NCBI GenBank assembly: GCA_946628045.1 | Contig: CAMOVZ010000002.1 | Coordinates: forward strand, 62,001-126,000 | From: an uncultured Caryophanales bacterium | GTDB taxonomy: Bacteria > Bacillota_I > Bacilli_A > RF39 > UBA660 | Reading direction: 5' to 3' | Length of the DNA stretch: 64,000 nt | Shown: piece after piece, positions 53,370 to 62,460 of the stretch | How positions within the stretch are numbered: position 1 is the stretch's first letter | How the letters are laid out: every line of letters begins with the position of its first letter | The notes under the pieces: generated by a model | Databases searched by the model: none | The model's input: the letters and a program-made list of their open reading frames with translations, nothing else | Told to the model about the DNA's origin: nothing | Position numbers and translations under genes: made by a program

Positions 53370-53826
53370 ACTTAATAAATTTACTTAACTCTTCCTTAGT
53401 TAGTTTTCTTAATTTATAATCACTTTTATCTTTTATCTCGATACCACTATATTGATATTTACTATTAATAGTTTTCTTAGGCTCTAAATCTTTATAAACA
53501 ATTGTTATTTCTAAATCATTAAACACCATCTTTAAATAACCACTTTTTACCTTATTAGAATTATTAGTAATAGTATATTCAATTCTTCCCATATCATCAT
53601 TGTAATAAAAGATGACATCATCAATACAAATACTATTCAAACAATGTTTTTCTAACAATTTATCATTTTTATAAATAGTAGTATTAGGTAATTCAGTTTT
53701 TTCATTATTTACATCATATAAATTACCTAAAGAAGAGGATTTAGGTTTAATAAAGAATATTATTAAACAAATCAATGCCAATATAAGTAAGGCTATTATT
53801 ATAATTAATATTTTATTCTTTTTCAT
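53368..53826 (-). CDS. Small membrane-anchored protein downstream of the giant pilin
   Basis: A 152-aa protein with one helix (ILIIIIALLILALICLIIFF) and a beta-rich extracytoplasmic domain (CLNSICIDDVIFYYND, GYLKMVFNDLEITIVYKD) with a close cysteine pair (C-x4-C). It may be a FxLYD/DUF-type domain. Nine bp after the giant pilin-like gene, so probably its partner (inference). Confidence 0.6.
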   Translation of the reverse strand: MKKNKILIIIIALLILALICLIIFFIKPKSSSLGNLYDVNNEKTELPNTTIYKNDKLLEKHCLNSICIDDVIFYYNDDMGRIEYTITNNSNKVKSGYLKMVFNDLEITIVYKDLEPKKTINSKYQYSGIEIKDKSDYKLRKLTKEELSKFIK

Positions 53827-53835
53827 ATAAACCTC

Positions 53836-56800
53836 CTAATAGTCTATTCTAACAAATGGATTATTTGAACTACTATCATAATCATATTCATGAGCATCAA
53901 ATGCTTCCTTACAAATATCAGTATTTGTAGGTGTTATAGTAATACTTTCTTTTCCATTAGTATAACTAGTTAAATATAAAACATAATGACCAGTACAACT
54001 ATATTCATGTCCATTTACATTACTAATCCAAGGTTCTTCATCATCTATTAATGTAGTACCAATAGCATATCTATCATAATTATTATTTTTATAAAAACAA
54101 TCTTTAAAACTACAATTTACAGATACAGCATATTCGCTAGTACCACAAGATATACTAGAATTAAATCTATCAGTATATGTAATTTTTCTATTATAGTTTG
54201 AAATAATATTATTAGGTGCACTACTATCTTCATCATAATAACATCTTCCTTGACAACTATCTATAGTTATTCTTTTATTATTATCTTCATTAGTATTAAA
54301 TGAATATTCATAAATTGCATCTTCTTCATTTTTTTTACTACATTGATTATAATTATCATCATACACTACTTCTCTTGAGACATTACCATATGAATCTTTT
54401 ACAAATAACTCAATAAATACATGGTCACCATTCTCAATAGTTCCATCCTTTTCATAATAAGCATAATGTCTATTAGCTAAACACATATTATTATTGGAAT
54501 GAACACAATTATTAGCTTCATATACTCCAGTATAATTTGTACATGACCCATTTTCTGAAAAACAAACAGAAACTTTATCATATGGATCATCAACAGTGAA
54601 GAAAACCTTTAATTTAGTTTTTTCATAAGCTACATTAACTCCTTCTGGTACTTCACTATATTCATTTCCATCTTCACCAACATAAATATGGTCACCACCA
54701 ACTAATTCTTTTGCATAAATTATAGGATTAATATCAGTATATAATTTATATTCTATTTCTTCTGTCTTTGATTCAGTACCATAACTATCTCTAAATTTAG
54801 CATACACTTTATATACTTCACCATTTGGATGAGGTGAATTAAAGAAAGATCTATCTAACTTCTTACTAGCTTCTTGATAATTCTCATAATTAGTACATAC
54901 TTCTTCTTCATCATCTTTTTTATGACAATATTTAATCTCAAATGAAGAATCAAAATCATCTTCAGCAGATACAGTAAAAGTAGCCTCAGGTATATTAACA
55001 TCTAAATCACCTGAATTAGTTACAAGACTAGGTTCACTTATAACAACAGGTCCTTTGTTTTTATACAAAGTATATTTATAGTCACTTTTAGCTATACCTC
55101 CATTAGTATCTTTAGCAAATAAATATAAATGTCTTTCAGCACCATTATATGGTTTATTAATATCATCCACATCAAAAGTATAATCAAATTCTTTTGGATC
55201 ACCATTTTCATCATAATAATTAGAATAAGATGAATAATTACTACAAGAATCAGTAGATGAAATACATATTTGTATATCTTCATCTTTATCTAAATCATCA
55301 CTTAATTTTATTTTATAATGTGCATTATAATTACCATTATCTTCAAGTGGACAATAATCTGTTTTATTACATGGATTTTCACTACTATATACATCAAACA
55401 CTTCTATTTCAGGAATTTCATTATTATAGACACCATACTCTATTGTTTGAGTACTAACATTAGAATCAGTATCTATAACTTTTACTTCTATATTTCTTCC
55501 AACACCATTATAAGTTCCTGATATTTTATAATCATTATCTTTATCAATATAATCACTAAGATTAGCATTATCTATTTTTATAACACCATCTTCAATTACT
55601 TGAAGTTTTAATGAATTAATATCATCGAAATCATCATAAGCATCAATTGTAAATATAGTATTTAAATTACCATTAGATGGTTTTGAATCATTCTTAGAAG
55701 CAAATGAAACATTTTCAATAACAGGTGCTTGATTCTTATATATTTTATAATCATATGATTTACTATCGACTAATCCATAAGTATCTTTTACAAAAGCATA
55801 AATAGTTTTAGTACTACCATCATAATCACCAGGCATTACATAAGAATACATTTTATCATTAAATTCTGAATAAGATACATAATTACTACAAGTATTAGCA
55901 TTATTGGTTAGAGATAAACAAACTCTTAAATCAGCATAATCATTTTTATAATCAATATCATCTGAAGCATCTAATAAAACATTAGTCTCAAGACTACCAC
56001 CATTTTCAGGAGGACATAATGCTAGATTATTACATACTGATTTACTAGAAGAAATAGAAAATGAATTAATACTAGGTTTTTTATTTTGATATAACGTATA
56101 ATTCTTAGTTTGTGAAGTTGTTCCACCTTCAGAATCAATAACACTGACTTTTATATTTTTAGTACTACCATCATAAAGAGAATTAATACTATAGTAAATT
56201 GGTTGTAATGAATAATTATATGTAGCACTTGAAACACCATCTTCTATTTTAACTACCATATTATCAGAATCATCTATATCATCTAAAGCATCTATATTAA
56301 CAACAATCGTTTTACTTTCAGTATCAGTAAATTCTTCTTTTTGCGATACAACTGAAAGTGTATTAATTACAGGGGCTGTATTAGTAGAAAACTCGTAACT
56401 TAATTTTTTCTTTGAAATACCACCTAAACTATCTTTTACAAAAACTGTTAAATAATGTTTACTTCCATCTCTTTTGCATTCCCCATTACATGTAGTAAAT
56501 TTATATTCAGCTTCATTATCTGCATTAAATATAGAATTATATTCACGATAATTATCACAACTAGTAAAATCCTCATCTGTAGATGATTCTCTAAAACAAA
56601 CAGAAAGCATAGTATTATCATCTACATCATCCAACACAACTAATTTTAATAATCCTGTAGTCATTTTTGCTTTATCTTTATTACGTTTAGTAATTTTAGT
56701 ATCACTATCTATTTCTGGAACTTCATTTTTATGTATTTTATATGTCATAGTTTTTTTAGTAGAATTTCCATCAGGATCTTTTACAATAATATATACTTTA

Positions 56801-57645
56801 ACACTACTACCATCATAACCTTTTCCATAATTAGCAAAATTAATATTATAACTGAATGTATCATTAGTTCCATAATCAATTGGAACAGTAGCATTTTCAT
56901 ATCCACTATCAATCGCTAAATATATTTTTAAATTACTTCTTGGAGTATCCTTATCTTCAACTTTTAATTGTAAAGTTGCATCTAAAGAGTTATACCCTTT
57001 ACTTGATGTTGAAACTAAAGAAGCCATTGTTATCCTAGGAATACCAGCAATATCATTATTAGATGAACTATCATCTAAATCAGGATAATTATAAATAGCA
57101 GTTAAATTATTATCAGCAGATATATAACCATCACCTAATTTTTCATTGATATATCCCTTATTAACATCAGTCTCTACATTTATCAAATCACTTTTCTTAA
57201 AATTAACAACGTGACTTAACGCATCATTTCCAAGTAAAACGCTATCCTTTACAAGTTCAACTCCCTTGTAACCCCCACCTTTTACTTTTTCTACAATTGT
57301 TACAGAATACTCTAACTTACCACCATTATTTTTTATAATTACAAATGAATTTTCTTTTTCATAACTTCCTTCATTAGGAGGATTATCAAAATCTGAACTA
57401 TCTAAATAAACCATACTAACAGCAATACAATCACCTTCATCTGGTTTCTCAATACTAGAGCTATTTGATTTTAATTTATATTCAGCTTGTGTCACTAATT
57501 TCTTAGCATCATTAATATACATTTTATTTCTACTTGTATCTAATAAACTAACAATCAAAGGAACACTAACACCAATTAAAATTCCTAAAATCACTATAGC
57601 CCCTAAAAGTTCAATTAAAGTAAACCCTTTATTATTCCTTTTCAT
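53836..57645 (-). CDS. Giant type IV pilin-like protein with about eight Ig/cadherin-like repeats
   Basis: A 1269-aa protein. The N-terminus KRNNKGFTLIELLGAIVILGIL is a textbook type IV/type II pseudopilin prepilin sequence (Gly before Phe, Glu at +5). Normal pilins are 100-200 aa; here the N-terminal pilin region (to about residue 190) is followed by about eight tandem repeats of 100-120 residues. Each ends in a Y-x-Y-K-N-x-x-P-x-I hinge and carries acidic DDxDD patches that could bind calcium. Several repeats share C-x(4-9)-C-S/T-N-Y, likely disulfides. It is 15 bp downstream of the PssE gene. No membrane helix other than the first. Confidence 0.85.
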   Translation of the reverse strand: MKRNNKGFTLIELLGAIVILGILIGVSVPLIVSLLDTSRNKMYINDAKKLVTQAEYKLKSNSSSIEKPDEGDCIAVSMVYLDSSDFDNPPNEGSYEKENSFVIIKNNGGKLEYSVTIVEKVKGGGYKGVELVKDSVLLGNDALSHVVNFKKSDLINVETDVNKGYINEKLGDGYISADNNLTAIYNYPDLDDSSSNNDIAGIPRITMASLVSTSSKGYNSLDATLQLKVEDKDTPRSNLKIYLAIDSGYENATVPIDYGTNDTFSYNINFANYGKGYDGSSVKVYIIVKDPDGNSTKKTMTYKIHKNEVPEIDSDTKITKRNKDKAKMTTGLLKLVVLDDVDDNTMLSVCFRESSTDEDFTSCDNYREYNSIFNADNEAEYKFTTCNGECKRDGSKHYLTVFVKDSLGGISKKKLSYEFSTNTAPVINTLSVVSQKEEFTDTESKTIVVNIDALDDIDDSDNMVVKIEDGVSSATYNYSLQPIYYSINSLYDGSTKNIKVSVIDSEGGTTSQTKNYTLYQNKKPSINSFSISSSKSVCNNLALCPPENGGSLETNVLLDASDDIDYKNDYADLRVCLSLTNNANTCSNYVSYSEFNDKMYSYVMPGDYDGSTKTIYAFVKDTYGLVDSKSYDYKIYKNQAPVIENVSFASKNDSKPSNGNLNTIFTIDAYDDFDDINSLKLQVIEDGVIKIDNANLSDYIDKDNDYKISGTYNGVGRNIEVKVIDTDSNVSTQTIEYGVYNNEIPEIEVFDVYSSENPCNKTDYCPLEDNGNYNAHYKIKLSDDLDKDEDIQICISSTDSCSNYSSYSNYYDENGDPKEFDYTFDVDDINKPYNGAERHLYLFAKDTNGGIAKSDYKYTLYKNKGPVVISEPSLVTNSGDLDVNIPEATFTVSAEDDFDSSFEIKYCHKKDDEEEVCTNYENYQEASKKLDRSFFNSPHPNGEVYKVYAKFRDSYGTESKTEEIEYKLYTDINPIIYAKELVGGDHIYVGEDGNEYSEVPEGVNVAYEKTKLKVFFTVDDPYDKVSVCFSENGSCTNYTGVYEANNCVHSNNNMCLANRHYAYYEKDGTIENGDHVFIELFVKDSYGNVSREVVYDDNYNQCSKKNEEDAIYEYSFNTNEDNNKRITIDSCQGRCYYDEDSSAPNNIISNYNRKITYTDRFNSSISCGTSEYAVSVNCSFKDCFYKNNNYDRYAIGTTLIDDEEPWISNVNGHEYSCTGHYVLYLTSYTNGKESITITPTNTDICKEAFDAHEYDYDSSSNNPFVRIDY

Positions 57646-57660
57646 AAGAATTCCTCCCTA

Positions 57661-58182
57661 CTATTTTTTAAATCTAAAGATTTTATTAAGCCATGATTTA
57701 TGATTAGTATCTTCTATATAATCTTCTAATAATTTTATCATATTATGTGTATTACTTTCAAACTTTTTAGGTTTAAAAGTCTTAGCCTTTTCTAATACCT
57801 TATCTAATTTATAAAAATCTTTTAATTCTAATAAATATCCTTGATCAGCAAACTCTTTAATAATTTGTTTTTGATGATCATTATGATGTTCCTTATACTT
57901 TTGAAGACGTGCTGCAGCAATTATTTTTTTACCTTTTTTAATGCCCGTTAAAATACTACCAACACCACCATGTGTAATAATAAGATCAGCCTTGTCTACC
58001 AACTTATCAAATTCTGGAGCACTTACTAAATCAAGAATCTCCATATTATCAGATTGATATTTAGTCTGACCAGCTTGAACAACTACTTTATCTTTAATAT
58101 TACCTTTTTTTATTTCTCTATCTACAGCCTCAAGTAATCTTCTAAATTCCTTATCTTGAGTACCTAATACAACTAATATCAT
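57661..58182 (-). CDS. PssE/Alg13-like glycosyltransferase subunit
   Basis: About 173 aa from ATG 58182, which overlaps the stop of the PssD-like gene (TAATG); GGGGGGTGG lies upstream. GT28 C-terminal fold: VVLGTQDKEFRRLL, DLIITHGGVGSILTGIKKGKKIIAA. With the Alg14-like partner it forms a membrane-bound transferase that adds a second sugar to a lipid-linked sugar in capsule or EPS synthesis. Confidence 0.9.
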   Translation of the reverse strand: MILVVLGTQDKEFRRLLEAVDREIKKGNIKDKVVVQAGQTKYQSDNMEILDLVSAPEFDKLVDKADLIITHGGVGSILTGIKKGKKIIAAARLQKYKEHHNDHQKQIIKEFADQGYLLELKDFYKLDKVLEKAKTFKPKKFESNTHNMIKLLEDYIEDTNHKSWLNKIFRFKK

Positions 58183-58658
58183 TAGAAAATCCACCCCCCA
58201 AATGTAGCTTTAGGATAGATTTTTTTCATACTCTCCCATTGTACTATAAACTTATCGCTAATTGGATATATAAGTCTACCAGTAGAAGTCTTAGTAACCA
58301 TATTAGCAAATGTCTCAATATAAATTATCTTACTTCCAAATATTTTACCTAGGCAACACATTGGTCCAGCAGTATGTACTCCAGTGGTAATAATATAATC
58401 CGGTCTGTATCTTAAATAATAAGCTAAACTTATAAAGCAATTAATTAATAACTTAAATGGATAAATCAAGAAATGATGTTTTGTTCCATATATTAAATAA
58501 TGTACTTTATTTTTATAAATGTCTTTTAAATACATATTTGATTTAGTTTTCTCAGTAATTAGACTGTAATCATATTTAGAAAACATACTTTTTAACTGAA
58601 GTAATTCTTCTAAATGTCCACCAGTAGATGCTATAAACATAACTTTTCTTTTACTCAT
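58182..58658 (-). CDS. PssD/Alg14-like glycosyltransferase subunit
   Basis: About 158 aa from ATG 58658; it starts inside the end of the GT4 gene. Alg14-type features: FIASTGGHLEELLQL, YIITTGVHTAGPMCCLGKIFG and KIIYIETFANM. It anchors the PssE subunit to the membrane and contributes acceptor binding. Confidence 0.9.
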   Translation of the reverse strand: MSKRKVMFIASTGGHLEELLQLKSMFSKYDYSLITEKTKSNMYLKDIYKNKVHYLIYGTKHHFLIYPFKLLINCFISLAYYLRYRPDYIITTGVHTAGPMCCLGKIFGSKIIYIETFANMVTKTSTGRLIYPISDKFIVQWESMKKIYPKATFGGWIF

Positions 58659-59799
58659 AAATATCACTCTCTTCTATTAGTGTAAACCATTCTTCCTTAA
58701 CAACATCACTAGTAAACTTTTTAACACTTTCCCTTGCCTGTGAACCTATTTTTAATCTTTCTTCTTTTGATTTAATTAAATCTTCTATTTTCATAACCAT
58801 TACTTCTAGATTTCTATTCTTAATCAAATATCCATTTTCTCCACTATTTATAATTTCACGTGCTCCTTCTGCAGAATCATACGCAATACATGGTACACCA
58901 TGACTCATAGCTTCTATTAACACAATTCCAAATGATTCAGTATATGAAGTCATTAAATAGATAGAAGATTGATTTAATAATTTATCTATATAATCTTTGC
59001 CTTGAAAACCATGTAATTTTACTTTATCTTCTAATTCATTTTTCTTAATAAAATCTTCAATGGATTCTCTTTCAGCACCATCGCCGACTATATCTAGTGT
59101 CCAATCTGGATAATCTTTATTTACTTTTTTAAATACTTTTAATAAATCAATATATCCTTTTTCTTTAGATAATCTACCTACAGAAATTATTTTTTTATTT
59201 TCTAATAAAGCTTTCTTTTTAGGCAAACTTTCTATTGAATTAGGTATATATATACACATACAATTACTATTAATTAATTCTTTAGCATAAAACTTTTGTA
59301 ATTCAGAAGAAACTAATACTAAATAATCTAAATGCTTAGCACTTCTTGATACATTATTTGCATATTTATAATTTTCATGAAAGTGATTATGTTCCCAACC
59401 AATTTTTAAAGTATCTTCCTTTCCATAACCACATAACCAATAATTAAAAATATCTCTAGTAGAAATAATAACATCACTATCACTATTCATAATATATTTA
59501 ACCATTGTTTTTTTTCTATTTATTAAAACTTTTAAACCGAATAATCCCTCTTTTATTATTTTAAAAGGATTTTTACTTTTAAATGCATTTCTTAAAGCAT
59601 CATGATTAGGTTTAAGATTTTTATTTAAATATTTTATTTTTACTCTATCATCAATATCAAATGCAGATTTATCATATAATTTATAACAAACAGCAATTTC
59701 TACTTCATATCTAGAACATAGAGTATTTGCAAGTGTAGCAACACATTTTTCAATACCGCCATATCCTAAATGTAATGATAATATGGATACTTTTTTCAT
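58651..59799 (-). CDS. GT4-family glycosyltransferase
   Basis: A 382-aa GT-B enzyme. N-terminal SLHLGYGGIEKCVATLANTL; C-terminal IISVGRLSKEKGYIDLLKVF, VKLHGFQGKDYIDKLL and the donor-binding E-x7-E-like SFGIVLIEAMSHGVPCIAYD. Sugar and acceptor not readable. First gene of a GT4-PssD-PssE-giant pilin-152aa operon. Confidence 0.93.
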   Translation of the reverse strand: MKKVSILSLHLGYGGIEKCVATLANTLCSRYEVEIAVCYKLYDKSAFDIDDRVKIKYLNKNLKPNHDALRNAFKSKNPFKIIKEGLFGLKVLINRKKTMVKYIMNSDSDVIISTRDIFNYWLCGYGKEDTLKIGWEHNHFHENYKYANNVSRSAKHLDYLVLVSSELQKFYAKELINSNCMCIYIPNSIESLPKKKALLENKKIISVGRLSKEKGYIDLLKVFKKVNKDYPDWTLDIVGDGAERESIEDFIKKNELEDKVKLHGFQGKDYIDKLLNQSSIYLMTSYTESFGIVLIEAMSHGVPCIAYDSAEGAREIINSGENGYLIKNRNLEVMVMKIEDLIKSKEERLKIGSQARESVKKFTSDVVKEEWFTLIEESDIYE

Positions 59800-59836
59800 T
59801 ATACCACCCTATTTCAATTATAACATTTTATAGCAT

Positions 59837-59862
59837 AAAAAAAAAGCATTTAATGCTTTCTT
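59837..59862 (-). terminator. Terminator of the repeat membrane protein gene
   Basis: Stem AAAGCATT (59843-59850) with AATGCTTT (59852-59859), then U9 on the minus strand; the innermost pairs must open to form the loop. Confidence 0.8.
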
Positions 59863-60788
59863 TATTGAATTGGATTAACTGGAGTTACAGGTTGAACATC
59901 ATTAACTGCTACTGGTTGAACTGGTGCCACTTCAACTGGAGCAACTGGTGTAACCATAACTGGTTCACTAACTGGAACTACTTCAACAGGTTGTGTTTGA
60001 ATAGTAGGAATTGTTTGTGTATTTTCTAACGGATCAGCTCCACCATATATTTGATGATTTTGAGGTTGTTCAAAATTAACATCAACAACTGGATTTGCTC
60101 CACCATATATAACTGGTTCTGTTACAGGTGCAACTTCTGGCATTGCTGGAGCTACTTCAACTGGTGCAACTTCTGGCATTGCTGGAGCTACTTCAACTGG
60201 TGCAACTTCAGGCATTGTTGGAGCTACTTCAACTGGTGCAACTTCTGGCATTGCTGGAGCTACTTCAACTGGTGCAACAGCTACATCTGGTTGAGCTATA
60301 ACTGGTTCTACAGCTACTGGACTAGCAGCTACTTCTGGCATTGCTGGAGCCACTTCAACTGGTGCAACTTCTGGCATTGCTGGAGCCACTTCAACTGGTG
60401 CAACTTCTGGCATTGCTGGAGCTACTTCAGGTTGAGCCATAACTGGTTCAACAGATACTGGGCTAACAGCAACCTCAGGCATTACTGGAGCTACCTCAAC
60501 TGGTGCAACAGCTACTTCAGGTTGAGCTACAACTGGTTCTACAGCTACTGGACTAACAGCTACTTCAGGTTGAGCCATCACTGGTTGTGGTTCTACCATA
60601 GTTGGTCCTGCTATCATTTGTGGTTGAGCTGCATTAACATCTCCTCCGGCAACTTGGCTTTGTTTTTCTTTCTTAGTTTTTTTACCTGTAATAATTAATA
60701 TTACTAAAGCGATAAGTAATAGTACAACTCCTCCTGTAATAAATAAACCTGGAACAGTTGTAAACCATGATAAATCAAAATTTTCCAT
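59862..60788 (-). CDS. Membrane protein with long Pro/Val/Ala/Glu repeat tail
   Basis: A 308-aa protein: 14 outside residues, one helix (LFITGGVVLLLIALVILII), then KKTKKEK and a low-complexity tail to the end. By the positive-inside rule the tail would be cytoplasmic. The tail is built from a 12-residue unit MPEVAPVEVAPA (36 bp) in two blocks, with variants (SPVAVEPVIAQPDVAVAPVE). Glycine-rich GGANP / GGADP occurs twice near the end. Function unknown; it may tether or space another protein. GGGAGTATG precedes the ATG. Confidence 0.8.
   Translation of the reverse strand: MENFDLSWFTTVPGLFITGGVVLLLIALVILIITGKKTKKEKQSQVAGGDVNAAQPQMIAGPTMVEPQPVMAQPEVAVSPVAVEPVVAQPEVAVAPVEVAPVMPEVAVSPVSVEPVMAQPEVAPAMPEVAPVEVAPAMPEVAPVEVAPAMPEVAASPVAVEPVIAQPDVAVAPVEVAPAMPEVAPVEVAPTMPEVAPVEVAPAMPEVAPVEVAPAMPEVAPVTEPVIYGGANPVVDVNFEQPQNHQIYGGADPLENTQTIPTIQTQPVEVVPVSEPVMVTPVAPVEVAPVQPVAVNDVQPVTPVNPIQ
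60125..60430 (-). repeat. 36-bp tandem repeats within the membrane protein gene
   Basis: About four copies in 60125-60270 and three in 60330-60430 of a 36-bp unit encoding PEVAPVEVAPAM, nearly identical at the DNA level (a few silent or single changes). Probably variable in number between strains. Confidence 0.85.
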
Positions 60789-60831
60789 ATATTCATACTC
60801 CCTTTATTCTATACTCTATTACAATGATAAC

Positions 60832-60858
60832 AAAAAAAGTTTGCAAATGCAAACATTT
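60832..60858 (-). terminator. Terminator of the methyltransferase-pseudouridine synthase operon
   Basis: Stem GTTTGCA (60839-60845) with TGCAAAC (60848-60854), followed by U7 on the minus strand. Confidence 0.85.
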
Positions 60859-60877
60859 TATTTTATGTACAATTTAT

Positions 60878-61537
60878 TTACAGTGTAAATCTTGTCCAAT
60901 AATCTTTTTTTTCAGGTAAAACTTTGAATTCCAACACTTCTTTAGTAACAGGATGAACAAAAGATAAATAATAAGAAAATAAACTAATTTGCTTATTATC
61001 TAATACCCCATATCTTTGATCACCTAATAAATAATGACCACGAGATGCAAATTGAACTCTTATCTGATGATGTCTTCCTGTTTTCAATGTAATTGATACT
61101 AAACTACAATCATACTCTTTATTATAATCTAATACTTCATAATCAAGAATTGCTTCTTTACCATTTTCACTAATTATACTATTACCATCATTTGATTTTT
61201 CTATTTTATCAATTAAAGTATCTTTATCTTTTTCCATTTTACCATTAACAATAGCTAAATATTTCTTAGTAATTTTATGCTCATTAAAAGCCTTAGTAAG
61301 TCTACTAGCAGCTTTAGAGCTTCTAGCAAAAACCATAATACCACCTACTGGTCTATCTAATCTATGGACAAGTCCTAAATAAACATTTCCAGGCTTATGA
61401 TATTTTTCTTTAATATATGCCTTAACCATATCCATGATCGAAATATCACCTGTACTATCACCTTGACTAAGTACATTATAAGGTTTAACTACTACTATAA
61501 TATGATTATCTTCATATAATACATTTAACTTATTCAT
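60878..61537 (-). CDS. RluA-family pseudouridine synthase
   Basis: A 219-aa enzyme starting at ATG 61537 (GGGAAG upstream), which overlaps the stop of the methyltransferase gene. Catalytic Asp in LVHRLDRPVGGIMVFARS and RHHQIRVQFASRGHYL. No S4 domain, unlike the RluD at 29133. The target uridine is not readable; short RluA/RluC-like rRNA or tRNA enzyme. Confidence 0.92.
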   Translation of the reverse strand: MNKLNVLYEDNHIIVVVKPYNVLSQGDSTGDISIMDMVKAYIKEKYHKPGNVYLGLVHRLDRPVGGIMVFARSSKAASRLTKAFNEHKITKKYLAIVNGKMEKDKDTLIDKIEKSNDGNSIISENGKEAILDYEVLDYNKEYDCSLVSITLKTGRHHQIRVQFASRGHYLLGDQRYGVLDNKQISLFSYYLSFVHPVTKEVLEFKVLPEKKDYWTRFTL

Positions 61538-62402
61538 TTTCTTCCCATCTTCCATAAATACCACAAGGTAATATTAAATTATTATTAGTAATTGGAATAC
61601 CTACTTCTCCACAAGAAATAGTACCCTTATATTTTTTATTAACAGTTAATTCAAGAATATTAGAAAGTACTGTAGAAGAAAGTCCTGTAGTATAAGAATT
61701 AATTAAAAAGAATAATGGCTTATCAGAGAGTATTTCACTACAAATACTAACTAAATAATTTAAATTCTTTTCTATATCCCAAACTTCACCATTAGCACCA
61801 CGCCCATAACTTGGTGGATCCATTATAATAGCATCATATTTATTACCGCGTCTTATTTCTCTTTGAACAAACTTTATAACATCATCTACTATATATCTGA
61901 TATTTTCACCTTGAAAACCAGAGTCTAAAACATTTTCTTTACACCAATCTACCATACCACGACTTGAATCAACATGTGTAACATGAGCACCAGCTGATAA
62001 ACATGCAACTGTTGCTCCTCCTGTATAAGCAAATAAATTAAGTACTTTTATTTTTCTACCACTATTCTTAATTTTATTAATCATAAAATCCCAATTAACA
62101 GCTTGTTCAGGAAATAATCCAGTATGTTTAAATCCCATTTGTTTAATATTGAATACTAAATCTTTATAATTAATTTTCCAAGACGAAGGTACACTCTTTA
62201 AATTCTCCCAACTACCTCCACCTTTATTACTTCTATGATATACTGCATCTATTTTTCCATGATATTTTTCAATTAAATTACCATTATCCCATATAACTTG
62301 AGGATCTGGTCTTAATAAATAAACATTTCCCCATCTCTCGTATTTTTCACCTAGTGATGCATCAATTAACTCATAATCTTTAAAATCTTCTACTACTAGC
62401 AT
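61530..62402 (-). CDS. Class I SAM-dependent rRNA-type methyltransferase (RlmI/COG1092-like)
   Basis: A 290-aa protein. An N-terminal segment (YHRSNKGGGSWENLKSVPSSW) precedes the Rossmann methyltransferase domain: KVLNLFAYTGGATVACLSAGA, THVDSSRGMVDWCKEN, DDVIKFV and the catalytic DAIIMDPPSYGRG. The NPPY-like DPPSY motif fits base methylation of nucleic acid. It lacks the PUA domain of full-length RlmI. It overlaps the RluA-type gene, so both probably modify rRNA. Confidence 0.88.
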   Translation of the reverse strand: MLVVEDFKDYELIDASLGEKYERWGNVYLLRPDPQVIWDNGNLIEKYHGKIDAVYHRSNKGGGSWENLKSVPSSWKINYKDLVFNIKQMGFKHTGLFPEQAVNWDFMINKIKNSGRKIKVLNLFAYTGGATVACLSAGAHVTHVDSSRGMVDWCKENVLDSGFQGENIRYIVDDVIKFVQREIRRGNKYDAIIMDPPSYGRGANGEVWDIEKNLNYLVSICSEILSDKPLFFLINSYTTGLSSTVLSNILELTVNKKYKGTISCGEVGIPITNNNLILPCGIYGRWEENE

Positions 62403-62431
62403 AAACTCCCTCCATCTCGCTTATTATAACA

Positions 62432-62460
62432 TAAAAAGAAAAAGCTATAAAGCTTTTATT
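62432..62460 (-). terminator. Terminator of the lipoprotein gene
   Basis: Stem AAAAGCT (62440-62446) with AGCTTTT (62451-62457), loop ATAA, then U-rich sequence on the minus strand. Confidence 0.75.

Noticed and set aside
60125..60430. CRISPR-like regular repeats
   Set aside because: Units are contiguous 36-bp coding repeats without unique spacers and in frame with a membrane protein.
60051..60698. Plus-strand 215-codon frame rich in Trp, Cys and Asn
   Set aside because: It is the antisense reading of the 36-bp repeats; the periodic protein is an artefact of the repeat.
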